In this document: positions 1-9,973 of the stretch, piece after piece
Layout: every line of letters starts with the position of its first letter
Numbering within the stretch: the stretch's first letter is position 1
DNA from: Chrysomallon squamiferum
Taxonomy: Eukaryota; Mollusca; Gastropoda; Neomphalida; Peltospiridae
Length of the DNA stretch: 10,000 nt
Direction of reading: 5' to 3'
NCBI GenBank assembly: GCA_012295275.1
Contig: CM022665.1
Coordinates: 44,873,652 to 44,883,651, forward strand
The notes under the pieces: generated by a model
Databases searched by the model: none
What the model was told of the DNA's origin: nothing
What the model saw: the letters and a program-made list of their open reading frames with translations, nothing else
Program-made: the position numbers and the translations under genes

Positions 1-10
1 TTTTTATTTT

Positions 11-222
11 AGTTGGTCGGTTATATCATGCACGGAAAACTGCTATTAATATTGTTATTTTTTTTACTTTAGTTTGATCAGTTATATGAAGCACGAAAAG
101 CTTGTTTATAGCAAACTTTTATAAAAAAAATAAAAAAAAAATATTATTTTAGTTGATCAATTATATCACGCACGAAAAACTGAATCTTAACAAAACGGTT
201 ATTAATAATGTTCTTTTTTTTC
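11..222. repeat. Three diverged direct copies of a 32-bp motif with spacer
   Basis: A unit resembling agttgatcagttatatcacgcacgaaaaactg occurs at 11-42, 71-103 and 151-182, so the spacings are 60 and 80 bp. The first and third copies are also followed by a shared ttattaatattgtt-like tail (about 43-58 and 199-213). No coding frame persists across the copies. The array begins at or before the window edge, so its true copy number is unknown. It may be a degraded minisatellite or a fragment of a larger interspersed element. Confidence 0.7.

Positions 223-892
<670 letters not shown>

Positions 893-971
<79 letters not shown>
893..971. repeat. (AG)n microsatellite
   Basis: This is an uninterrupted AG tract of about 79 bp in the same strand phase as the tract at 609-716. 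It is followed by interrupted A runs to 1008. Confidence 0.97.
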
Positions 972-974
<3 letters not shown>

Positions 975-1008
975 AAAAAACAAAAAAAAAAACAAAAAAA
1001 AAAAAAAC

Positions 1009-1389
1009 CATGGTTTTTCATTCTCTAACACGATTTAACTTTGTCAAAAAAATTTTCCCCCCTTCATGACGAATCTTCATCGAGTACGTTCGTCGTTTTC
1101 CTCTACGACAATCGATAGGTACCTACGAGCCACTTACGTCTGCTAAAGTAGATTTCGGCGGGCTAAAGAATTACCCGAGCAGCCAATCGAGGGGACTAAT
1201 AGCGTAGTCCTCATTCAGTTACAGACGAAGCAGACGATCAATGAACACGCATCCGACCGGACCGCGACAAGTGGATATTGTTTACGATCAGAACGAAATT
1301 GTGCAGCGTCACCCGTAATCAGAAACAGCCAAGTGGCAAAGCGTTGATGATGAATTGTTGAAAACACGAAAAAGAAGTGTGCGCGCGCG
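1009..1389. other. Unique, more GC-rich, CpG-containing island in the intron
   Basis: Compared with the repeats around it, this stretch has balanced base composition and many CpG dinucleotides. It includes a CCAAT word at 1181-1185 and, on the minus strand, a GTAAGT donor-like word near 1125-1130. All frames on both strands are broken by stops within a few dozen codons, and none matches the next expected receptor residues. It could be a regulatory element, an untranslated exon or an old unclassified repeat. The sequence alone does not decide. Confidence 0.4.
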
Positions 1390-1430
1390 AGCACACACAC
1401 ACACACGCACACGCACACGCACATACACAC
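1390..1430. repeat. (CA)n microsatellite with CACG interruptions
   Basis: The tract is preceded by gcgcgcgcgag at 1381-1391, so alternating purine-pyrimidine sequence runs for almost 50 bp, which favours Z-DNA. The minus-strand Cys-Val open frame here is an artefact. Confidence 0.92.
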
Positions 1431-1464
1431 CTCTTGATGATATAATATTATTTGGTTTTTTTTA

Positions 1465-1503
1465 AAATTATTATTATTGTTCTTGTTGTTCTTGTTGTTG
1501 TTG

Positions 1504-1546
<43 letters not shown>

Positions 1547-1774
1547 CATTATCGTTATCGTTATCGTTATCGTTATCATTATTATCATTATCATTATTAT
1601 ATTTATTATTATTAAAATTATTATTTATTTATTTATTATTGGTATTGTTACTGCTGCTGTTGTTGTTGTTGCAATTATTGCTGTTGCTATCGTTATTATC
1701 GTTAATATTATTGTGTTTCTTGTTGCTGCTGCTGTCGTCGTTGTTGTGATTATTATTACTACTACTACTGCTGC

Positions 1775-1834
<60 letters not shown>
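1465..1834. repeat. Compound TTA/TTG/TTATCA/TTATCG array
   Basis: The block is built on 3-bp periodicity. TTA and TTG stretches flank a hexanucleotide TTATCA/TTATCG core (about 1520-1580), then TTG/CTG words (1650-1770), ending in (TTA)n from about 1775 to 1834. A 141-codon open frame from 1452 translates as poly-Ile, Val and Ala and survives only because the period is 3. Confidence 0.95.
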
Positions 1835-1835
<1 letters not shown>

Positions 1836-2156
1836 ACAAAAAGGAGAGATCAGAAAACAGAAGAAATTAAATTTTAAAATTCCAGAAATGAAGAAGTTAC
1901 AAAAATAAGAAAAAGAAAAAAAAAACGTCGCTTGCCACAGTTATAAAATACAGAACAAAAGAACTGAACCACAGGATCAATACACGATCTGGGAATAAAT
2001 CTCTATAGTAACAAAAATCTCTCTAAATAATAATATTTAACACACACACACAAAAAAAATATATATATAAAAATATAAAAATAACAAAAATATTGTTGCA
2101 ATTTTGTTTCTAAGCTTAGAAAGGAATTACTCGTAATAATTAATCTTGTTCATGTG
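1835..2156. other. A-rich unique stretch with short CA and TA runs
   Basis: Mostly A-rich non-coding sequence. Short (CA)n and (TA)n runs lie at 2041-2070. I see no open frame of note and no RNA gene. Confidence 0.6.

Positions 2157-2194
<38 letters not shown>
2157..2194 (+). repeat. Poly(A) tract, 38 bp
   Basis: An uninterrupted A38 followed by short ATA words. No AATAAA lies 10-30 bp before it, so I do not call it a retroposed tail. It could equally be homopolymer expansion. Confidence 0.9.
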
Positions 2195-2195
<1 letters not shown>

Positions 2196-2473
2196 ATTAA
2201 TAATAATAATAAAAAAAAGACGAAAATTAATTTAAAAAAAACACACAAAATAACGTTCGCTTGCATACAAAACACCACAAACAACATGAACAGAAACAAG
2301 AAGAAAAAAAAATCAAAACGTACGTTTGCACTTGAGGTACACAGCACTAGTTTCAGTCTCTGAGTTAAGCCAGACTCGGTTCAATATCGGAAGTCAGAAA
2401 GACACATTAAATAATTCATTTCAACACCTGGAGCTACACCAGACACAACGTAGAGTCGAAACCAGACTTAATT
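2195..2473. other. A-rich then unique non-coding stretch
   Basis: A-rich words to about 2320, then about 150 bp of mixed composition (2325-2465) holding three ccagac words at 2371, 2439 and 2464. Frames are short. No feature recognised. Confidence 0.5.
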
Positions 2474-2520
2474 ATTATTATTTTTTTTTTTATTATTATT
2501 ATTATTTTTTTTTTTTTAAA
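2474..2520. repeat. T-run and TTA low-complexity block
   Basis: Alternating poly(T) and (TTA)n words. Confidence 0.85.
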
Positions 2521-2574
2521 TAAATTACCAAGAAAAGTAACCCAGAAAAATTTTGCCCCGGACAAAAAGCAAAG

Positions 2575-2597
2575 TCATCATCATCATCATCATCATC
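2575..2597. repeat. (TCA)n trinucleotide repeat
   Basis: About seven TCA units. The minus-strand reading gives a short poly-Met run that is an artefact. Flanked to 2725 by unique sequence with no supported gene. Confidence 0.9.
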
Positions 2598-2725
2598 TGA
2601 GATGGATTATCTTTTTCCTTCTTTGATGTCTTCGTTGACGATGTCTTGATGTTACAGACAAAGACGTGGTCAGATTTATGCGAGCGAGAGTGAATGTTTT
2701 TGTTGTCTGTTCTGTTTTTATTTTG

Positions 2726-2855
2726 TGTGTGTACATACAAAGATATATATATGTGTGTGTGTGAGTATGTGTGTGTATATATATATATGTGTGTATATAT
2801 GTGTCTATATATATATATATATATGTGTGTGTATCTGTGTGTATATATATACATA

Positions 2856-2893
<38 letters not shown>

Positions 2894-2916
2894 CACATAC
2901 ATGCATATATATATAT

Positions 2917-2974
<58 letters not shown>

Positions 2975-3002
2975 CATACATACATATATATAAACACACA
3001 CA
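2726..3002. repeat. Compound TG-TA-CA microsatellite with foldback symmetry
   Basis: The left part is TG and TATG rich (2726-2862). The middle is long TA runs, interrupted by a CATACATGCATA segment near 2893-2920. The right end is CATA and CA rich (2967-3001). Because TG words at one end are complementary to CA words at the other, the block is an imperfect inverted repeat of about 275 bp. Tyr/Ile/Cys/Val/His open frames on both strands come only from this repeat. Confidence 0.93.
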
Positions 3003-3290
<288 letters not shown>

Positions 3291-3350
3291 GAAGAGACAC
3301 AGACACAAAGATAACAGACGTACGGCGAGAGACAGATTATAAAACGTTAT

Positions 3351-4177
<827 letters not shown>

Positions 4178-4209
<32 letters not shown>
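4178..4209. repeat. Poly(T)32 (poly(A) on the receptor strand)
   Basis: Uninterrupted T run. It directly precedes the dispersed repeat copy at 4222. Confidence 0.92.
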
Positions 4210-4221
4210 CTTCTACAGTTT

Positions 4222-4270
4222 AATGTAAACGTATTCGAAGTCTCTGTACGTTACAAAATATCATGACTTT
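4222..4270 (+). repeat. Dispersed repeat, copy 1 (49 bp)
   Basis: This 49-bp stretch matches 8259-8307 at 45 positions in the same orientation; the shared core is tacgttacaaaata with tgaagtctct-like sequence before it. It is neither low-complexity nor coding. A short stem (tacagtt at 4271-4277 and aactgta at 4290-4296) follows directly. It is probably a fragment of an interspersed element, for example a SINE end, but I cannot name the family. Confidence 0.75.
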
Positions 4271-4740
4271 TACAGTTCATATATATGTAAACTGTAGTTA
4301 TAAGTTACCAGATACGTACATTATCTCTTTACAGTTAACACAATATGTACATATATATATATATAACGTTTTGTAAAGATCACAAATGTGTTATCCAATT
4401 TTTTTTTACAGTTTTAGATGAAGTTGATATAATATTTTACACACACAAAAAAAAGAATAATAATAAATAAAATTAAATATTAAAAAAAAATTTAAATTAA
4501 AAAAATCCTCTCAAATTGTTATAATTATTAATTGCTGTCATTTCCAAAACAGTGTCATTTACCACACACGTGTTACGAATATTTATCCATGTCGGTTTGT
4601 TACATTTTCAAAATACATATCACCACCCATAAAGAATTTCCACTTATGAAGAACGTGGTTACGAAGATACGTGTGCTACGATATATTATTACTTCTTTTT
4701 CCCCCGCTTTATTTGATTTCCTGTCTTACTCTCATTGTCT
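4271..4740. other. AT-rich gene-free stretch
   Basis: TA runs near 4350-4366, A-rich words around 4440-4510, then mixed sequence. A 102-codon open frame from 4532 is interrupted by a homopolymer and shows no recognisable domain or coding bias, so I do not call it. Confidence 0.5.
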
Positions 4741-4763
4741 TTTTTTTTTTTTTTTTTTTTTTT
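4741..4763. repeat. Poly(T) tract
   Basis: Uninterrupted T run of about 23 bp. Confidence 0.85.
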
Positions 4764-5124
4764 CTTTTCATTCGTTCCAGTTTTCCCTTACAATCATTTC
4801 CCTCGCTCCGTTACTTCCCATCCCGAGGTTTCGGAACTAATCGCGAACGACACTAAATCCATCATAACGAAAACGAGGGCGAAAACAAAATCGGCTATTT
4901 CCGTAACCCGATGATGAGTATTATCTAAACAACTAGTTTCTCAATTGACAATTTCCACTGAACTTGAATAGTGTCATGTGAAGCAAATCGAATGGTGGTC
5001 GGTGGAGCGCTCCAGAAATATCCCTAAACAGTTCCAATAATTTATCATATTACATCTCTCTCCAGCGCGCTGTGGGGAAGTGTTCGTTCGTCTCCAGTAA
5101 GAACCGACCAAGATAGTCTCAGTG
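4764..5124. other. Unique mixed-composition stretch upstream of the receptor
   Basis: No open frame stands out. It contains a perfect 12-bp palindrome tggagcgctcca at 5003-5014 and a small GC-richer patch at 5066-5110. Lying 0.8-1.1 kb upstream of the receptor ATG candidate, it could hold a 5' untranslated exon or regulatory sequence, but nothing in it decides this. Confidence 0.35.
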
Positions 5125-5328
5125 AAATTCGTGTATAGCCTGTTTTAGTGGTGTGTTACAGACCGAAACCGGTTTTGGTTTCAGAAATAGTTAAATTCGT
5201 GTATAGACTGTTACAGTGGTGTGTTACTGACCGAAACCGGTTTTGGTTTCAGAAATAGTACAATTTTTGTAAAGCCTGTTTCAGTGGTGCGTTACCGACC
5301 GAAACAGGTTTTGGTTTCAGAAATATTC
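5125..5328 (+). repeat. Tandem repeat, three copies of 68 bp
   Basis: Copies start at 5125, 5193 and 5261. Each reads aaattcgtgtatag-like sequence, then a tttcagtggtgtgttac-like segment, then gaccgaaaccggttttgg followed by tttcagaaatag. The first two copies are closest; the third is more diverged. The period is not a multiple of 3, so the array is not a protein repeat. Each unit carries gaaacc...ggtttc, a 6-bp stem with 6-bp loop, which would give three regularly spaced hairpins. Confidence 0.92.
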
Positions 5329-5940
5329 ATAAACAGTGTGAAAACAAATCAGTCGCCACAGAATTCCTAACAAGATCTGAATTCGTTAATTCTTTGTTTC
5401 ATACATTGTTAAATACATTTTTTTTGTTTCTGCTGTTGTAGTTTCATTTTCTTTATTTCTTTTCGTTTCTGTTGTTTTTGCTGTTTTAAAGACGGTTTTA
5501 ATTTAGATATGTGTCTGTCTACCTCTTTCTGTTTTAATACTTCGTATATTAATCACCAGTATGTTATGACATACGTTTTGCTATCAAAAACTTATTTGAT
5601 TATAAATCTTCCACAACAGTGTTTGAGTGCAAATAAAGCCAGCTAAAGAAAATAAAAATATGTGTGTTTGATGATTTCAGAGATACGTTGTGTGTGATGA
5701 ATTCAAACTTTTTGTCACCGGTTCAGACGACAAGGATTTGACACGGTCGACACGGTCAATATAGTATCTGAAGACTTTTTTTTCTCTCTTCTCTTCTGTA
5801 ATGCATAAACTTCAGAGGAATCTGCGTCCTCCTTCATTATCATCAAGCAAGAAGCACTAGAGAGTTTCCACGTCAGTCTGAAACATTCGGCTGTGTTTGG
5901 TGTCACGTTGGTGTCACCCAGTGTGTTGTAAATTAGCGAT
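5329..5940. other. Gene-free stretch with scattered 3'-end-like words
   Basis: T-rich sequence to about 5560, an AATAAA at 5632-5637 without a following poly(A), and a gacacggtc direct duplication at 5739-5757. A 92-codon minus-strand frame (5993-5715) has no recognisable domain and its start lies in the 19-bp minisatellite. I do not call a gene. Confidence 0.45.
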
Positions 5941-6016
5941 GTCCAGATTGTCCGAAATTGTCCAGATTGTCCGAAATTGTCCAGATTGTCCAAAATTGTC
6001 CAGATTGGCCGAAATT
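5941..6016. repeat. Minisatellite, four copies of 19 bp
   Basis: The unit gtccagattgtccgaaatt occurs at 5941, 5960, 5979 and 5998. The first two copies are identical and the last two each carry one change. The unit is itself nearly a doubled 9-10 bp word (gtccagatt, gtccgaaatt), so the array grew from a nested duplication. Confidence 0.97.
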
Positions 6017-6132
6017 GTCAATCCCACAGAAGTCTGAGAAAAAAAGAAAGAAAGAAGAAAAAAAAGAAGAAAGTGTTAATATCCTGATCCCTTTTGTTCT
6101 GTGTTGTCTTCGTCTTTCTTTGGTTTGTCTGA

Positions 6133-6181
6133 AATAAAAATAAATTAAAAATGGACAAAAAAAAAAAAAAAAAAAAAAAAA
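6133..6181 (+). other. Poly(A) signals followed by A25: possible retroposed 3' end
   Basis: Two AATAAA words (6133-6138 and 6139-6144) lie 24 and 18 bp before an uninterrupted A25 at 6157-6181. This is the spacing of a genuine cleavage and polyadenylation site, with the tail encoded in DNA, as expected for a reverse-transcribed and reinserted RNA. The 7-bp word tggtttg occurs at 6121-6127 and again at 6182-6188, but it is too short and too close to call a target-site duplication. I recognise no parent gene upstream. Confidence 0.45.
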
Positions 6182-6404
6182 TGGTTTGGTGATAGTGTGG
6201 ATGGTAATAGACGAAATATTGTAAACGTAATAATACGTTTTAATTAATTACGTTCTCGTTACGTTTGCAACGTTATAAAACCGGTGTGTCAGTTTTTTTT
6301 GTTTCCCCAGATACATTTTCTTACGTGTTATTTTTTTTACATGTGAGGCGATCGCAGTACATTTTTATTTATCACGAGTGCTAAGTTTGTAAAATTCTGT
6401 TCAT
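6182..6404. other. AT-rich unique stretch
   Basis: Mixed sequence rich in taatacgtt/aattacgtt words near 6228-6275. No gene supported. Confidence 0.5.
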
Positions 6405-6680
6405 GTGATTATGTGTGTACGTGTGTATATATCACGTGTGTATGCATTTATATATTTATCTGCGTCATATATATATGAATATATCTATAAATGTATTTGA
6501 ATGTGTTCATGCATGTATATTTGTAAGTATGTAAGTATTCATTAAAACACACACATACACAAACATAAACACATTAACAGATAAATACAAGCATACACAT
6601 ATACATACATCCATACATATGAACACATACACACATATATACATACATATATACATACATACATACTTAAATACATATAT
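6405..6680. repeat. TG/TATG to CA/CATA foldback microsatellite
   Basis: The left half (6405-6540) is rich in TGTG, TATG and TGTA. The right half (6546-6680) is rich in CACA, CATA and TACA. The switch is near 6541-6546. The two halves are complementary in composition and form a long imperfect inverted repeat. The minus-strand 62-codon frame is repeat-encoded. Confidence 0.88.
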
Positions 6681-7164
6681 TATGCGTCTGCACAATTAAA
6701 TATTTCAGAAACCAGGAAAAAATATATATATTTTTGAAACAAGACAAAACACTGAAATAAAACAAAAAAAACAACAACAAAAAACAAAAACAAACACACG
6801 AGTTTCAACCAGGTTAGCCAGCCTCTCGATTTCTCTTTGAATCGATAAAAAAAAAAAAAAAAAAAAAAATCAGTCGCCTCTTAATGGAAATTACAAGAAA
6901 ATGTGAAGAGACAAGGGGGAAAAGAGATCTCTTTTCTTTTTCTTTGAGCTGTTTTAATTTAACGTTGTGTTATGCCAAGTAACAGTATTAGTCAAAGTGA
7001 AATTTATGTTTCAAGCGACCTTTTAGTTTCGCTGGGAGCAGAAGAACATGATCGCCAATTCAATCCCGTGTGCTGAGCTGCTGAACTCTTGTACTGGAAC
7101 ACGTGTCATCTCCAGCTACTCACTTACTTACTAGCTGTGTGCTTTGTCTTGTCTTCTCTTTTTC
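6681..7164. other. Gene-free stretch with a poly(A) tract
   Basis: A-rich words to 6800, a poly(A) run at 6847-6869, then unique mixed sequence from 6870 to 7164. A ccaattcaatcccg word at 7056-7069 is a poor match to a Pol III B box. No gene supported. Confidence 0.5.
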
Positions 7165-7205
7165 TGTTTGCACTAACTCTCTCTCTCTCTCTCTCTCTGT
7201 CTGTC

Positions 7206-7258
<53 letters not shown>

Positions 7259-7270
7259 ATCTATCTCTCT

Positions 7271-7301
<31 letters not shown>

Positions 7302-7539
7302 TCTTTCTATCTATTTCTCTTTTTTATCACTCTTTCTCTCTGTATCTCTTTATATATATCTCTATGTCTGTCTATCTATTATTTCTCTCTCTTTCTCTCT
7401 CTCTTTCTATTTATCTATCTACATATCTTTCTATCTATCTATTTCTCTTTTTTATCAATCTTTCTCTCTGTGTCTCTTTATATTTATCTCTATCTCTATC
7501 TCTGTCTATCTAATATCTCTCTCTCTTATTCTCTCTCTC

Positions 7540-7572
<33 letters not shown>

Positions 7573-7580
7573 CTCTCTCT

Positions 7581-7665
<85 letters not shown>

Positions 7666-7670
7666 GCTTC
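7165..7670. repeat. Compound CT / GTCT / TCTA pyrimidine tract
   Basis: Blocks in order are (CT)n at 7178-7198, (GTCT)n at about 7197-7243, mixed CT, TCTA and TTTC units to about 7500, then nearly pure (CT)n to 7666. The strand is almost all pyrimidine for 500 bp. The 322-codon frame from 7089 to 8057 translates as Ser/Leu/Phe/Tyr repeats and is not a gene. Degenerate CT and TCTA words trail on to about 7850. Confidence 0.95.
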
Positions 7671-8038
7671 TTCATCTCTACTCTATCTATCCACTCTCTT
7701 TATCTCTGTTTATCTTTTTCCTTCGGTTCTGCATCTTTGCCGTCTTTTCTATCTATCTATATTGACATATCTATCTGTCTCTTTCTTTCTTTATTTATTT
7801 TCTCTGTTCTTCTCGCTTTTTTTTTCTCTACCCATATCTATTTGTCTAACAACCACCAAGCATTCTATGAATATATGATACGTCTTTCTACCAATTTATC
7901 ATCTTTTCTGTTAGTCCGTCCCATAAGTTCGTCTGTTTATATTCATTTGTGTCTGTTCTCTATCTGTTTGACATTACAGCTATTCATACATTTTTATTTA
8001 CTCGTGTACAATGTAATTATATATATTTTTCCCTGTTG
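7671..8038. other. Pyrimidine-rich degenerate flank
   Basis: T and C rich sequence with TCTA words decaying into AT-rich unique sequence. No gene or RNA seen. Confidence 0.5.
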
Positions 8039-8056
8039 TTGTTGTTGTTGTTGTTG
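8033..8056. repeat. (TGT)n trinucleotide repeat
   Basis: About eight units. Confidence 0.88.
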
Positions 8057-8258
8057 AAGTGAAATTATGAGCCAGCGAAACTTTCAACGACAACAAGAGA
8101 TCTCTAAACACAATTCATATGCCAATAAAACTGTGTTATATCTGTGTGTTTTTCTGGGTTGTTTTTTTTAATGTATATATACAAACAGATATATGCGTGT
8201 GTGGACAAACATATGAAAATAGAGAAACACACAGACAGCTAGAGAGATTGATAAATAT
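8057..8258. other. Unique flank before dispersed repeat copy 2
   Basis: Mixed sequence with an AATAAA at 8124-8129. No gene supported. Confidence 0.4.
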
Positions 8259-8307
8259 AATGAAAACGTATTTGAAGTCTCTTTACGTTACAAAATACCA
8301 TGACTTT
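8259..8307 (+). repeat. Dispersed repeat, copy 2 (49 bp)
   Basis: Matches 4222-4270 at 45 of 49 positions in the same orientation, about 4.0 kb away. It runs directly into the TG microsatellite at 8308, so the element may end there and have seeded or captured the microsatellite. Confidence 0.75.
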
Positions 8308-8318
8308 ATGCGCGTGTG

Positions 8319-8365
<47 letters not shown>

Positions 8366-8660
8366 ATGTGTGTATATATAAACATGCGTGTTTGTATTTA
8401 TGTCAGATGTAAATATGTACGTACGTATATGTATATATAGCTGTTAACAGAATTATGAATATAAAAGTATAATATTCGATACACACATACATCAAACAAA
8501 CATGTACATACATGCATACATACAGCCAGCCATATACACTCACACACATATATACATACATACGTATCTACCTACCAACGTACCTACCTACCTACCTAAA
8601 TACATACATAAATACAAATACATATAATATACATACTCTACACACACACACGCACACATA
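8308..8660. repeat. Compound TG-TA-CA/CATA/TACC microsatellite, foldback type
   Basis: (GT)n at about 8329-8363 and TATG words on the left give way, around 8440-8480, to CATA, CACA and TACC words on the right (8480-8660). The centre holds ctgttaacag at 8441-8450, a perfect 10-bp palindrome. As at 2726 and 6405, the arms are complementary in composition. Confidence 0.9.
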
Positions 8661-9095
8661 CGTATAATATTCCACAAAACACTCAATGCAATGATCCATT
8701 CAACACAGTCTACAAACCATCCAAACCCTTTCTTTTTAAATCTTTAAAAAAAAATTAAAATTAAAAAATTTCAAAAATCTTCTTTTTTGATTAACTTGTC
8801 TTTTAATTAGACGTTTTATCTTCTTCCTTACTGAAAAATGATTACAGCTGGGGATTTTTTTTCCTGAGATTCTGGGTCTTCATAATTATTTTTTTTTTTT
8901 AAAATCTGATAGAAGAAATGGCGTGCACACTGCAGTGAGAGAGATTATCGTTTTGCTGAGCAGACTAATCCTGACTGATGATCTGCTTCGTTCAAGTCTC
9001 GAACCGAGAGACTCTCAGTCACCGAGGTTTGTGAAGCAGTCGCCGTTAAACTGGATGGAAGACGTGGTCAAAGACACTGAACTGTTGTGTGTGTG
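8661..9095. other. Gene-free stretch; unique island at 8915-9090
   Basis: AT-rich to 8910, then about 175 bp of balanced, CpG-containing sequence. A plus-strand frame is open through the island but has no ATG at its start and no recognisable family, and runs on into GT and TTTG repeats. On the minus strand GGTTCGAGAC (9005-8996) resembles a Pol III B box, but I find no convincing A box. It may be an unclassified exon or element. Confidence 0.35.
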
Positions 9096-9101
9096 TGTGT
9101 T

Positions 9102-9131
9102 CTGTTTGTTTGTTTGTTTGTTTATTTATTT
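9102..9131. repeat. (TTTG)n-(TTTA)n tetranucleotide repeat
   Basis: About five TTTG then three TTTA units, ending in tttacag at 9129-9135, which resembles a plus-strand splice acceptor by chance composition. Confidence 0.85.
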
Positions 9132-9177
9132 ACAGAATTGCAGTGTCAGATACACAAGTATTGACAGACACGAACAG

Positions 9178-9326
9178 AGACACACACACACAGAGAGAAT
9201 AAGAGAGAGACAGAGAGCGAGAGAGAGAGAGAGACAGAGAGACAGAGAGAGAGAGATAAATGAGAATGAGAGAGATAGAGAATAAGAGAGAGAGAGGAGA
9301 GAGAGAGATAAATGAGAATGAGAGAG

Positions 9327-9413
<87 letters not shown>

Positions 9414-9510
9414 ATGAGAATGAGAGAGAGAATGATGTAAACAAGATAAGAGAGAGAGTATAGAGAGAAGAGAGAGAGATATGTTCATTTGACAGAGAGA
9501 GAGAGAAATG
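9178..9510. repeat. Interrupted GA tract with three copies of a 17-bp insert motif
   Basis: Largely GA and GACA repeats. The word agataaatgagaatgag occurs exactly at 9254-9270, 9306-9322 and 9408-9424, spacings 52 and 102 bp, consistent with a roughly 51-bp higher-order unit whose GA filler has expanded in the last interval. Open frames on both strands are repeat translations. Confidence 0.93.
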
Positions 9511-9775
9511 TAATTATAATTATTACTTAAATGCAAAAAGTAAAGAATTAAAGTTTACTTTAAAAAAACCACCGGTGATTGTAAACATCTTAACTTCTTA
9601 GAAATAAAAAAAGATAATGATAATAATAGATGGCGTTCCATTTCTAGTTAATATCCTATTCTTGATAATCAGCTCAGTCGGTTTCGACTTTAATTTATTT
9701 AATGTCAGATTTGGCATGTACTGCTGAAGCAAGTGTGGTCAAAATGACACTTAATATTTCTATACTTCATGACTC
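9511..9775. other. AT-rich unique stretch
   Basis: No gene, RNA or strong repeat recognised. The 96-codon plus-strand frame from 9702 crosses poly(T) and TTTA repeats and has no coding character. Confidence 0.5.
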
Positions 9776-9930
9776 TTTTTTTTTTTTTTTTTTTTTTAGT
9801 TTGTTTTATTTCGATCCATTTTTGTGTGTGTGTGGGGGTCTTCAGGGGTATTTAATTGATTTTGTTTTGTTTCTTTCTTTTTTATGTGTTTATTTATTTA
9901 TTTATTTATTTATAATTTTTTTTTTTTTTT
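9776..9930. repeat. T-rich low-complexity block
   Basis: T22 at 9776-9797, a short (TG)n at 9822-9834, (TTTA)n at about 9889-9912 and a T run at about 9916-9930. Confidence 0.85.
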
Positions 9931-9952
9931 TACTCTTTTTCTTTTCCGATCG

Positions 9953-9973
9953 TTACCGTATTTCATACGGTAA
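9953..9973. repeat. Perfect 9-bp stem, 3-bp loop inverted repeat
   Basis: ttaccgtat, loop ttc, atacggtaa. It stands in mixed-composition sequence at the window edge and is followed by CpG-containing unique sequence, so it may belong to an element or exon that continues beyond 10000. It is not a bacterial terminator. Confidence 0.7.

Noticed and set aside
1452-1877. 141-codon Ile/Val/Ala frame resembling a membrane protein
   Set aside because: Hydrophobic residues come from TTA/TTG/ATT trinucleotides; other frames of the same block are also open and there is no unique sequence in it.
5715-5993. 92-codon minus-strand frame
   Set aside because: Starts inside the 19-bp minisatellite, no recognisable domain, and no coding composition beyond what chance would allow.
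5125-6016. CRISPR-like array
   Set aside because: Copies are contiguous tandem units without unique spacers, and the host is eukaryotic.
7089-8057. 322-codon plus-strand frame, the longest in the window
   Set aside because: Composed of CT, GTCT and TCTA repeats giving Ser, Leu, Tyr and Phe; no ATG-associated signal peptide, domain or unique core.
8996-9005. tRNA gene or Pol III promoter from the B-box-like word
   Set aside because: No A box at proper distance and no cloverleaf could be folded by eye.
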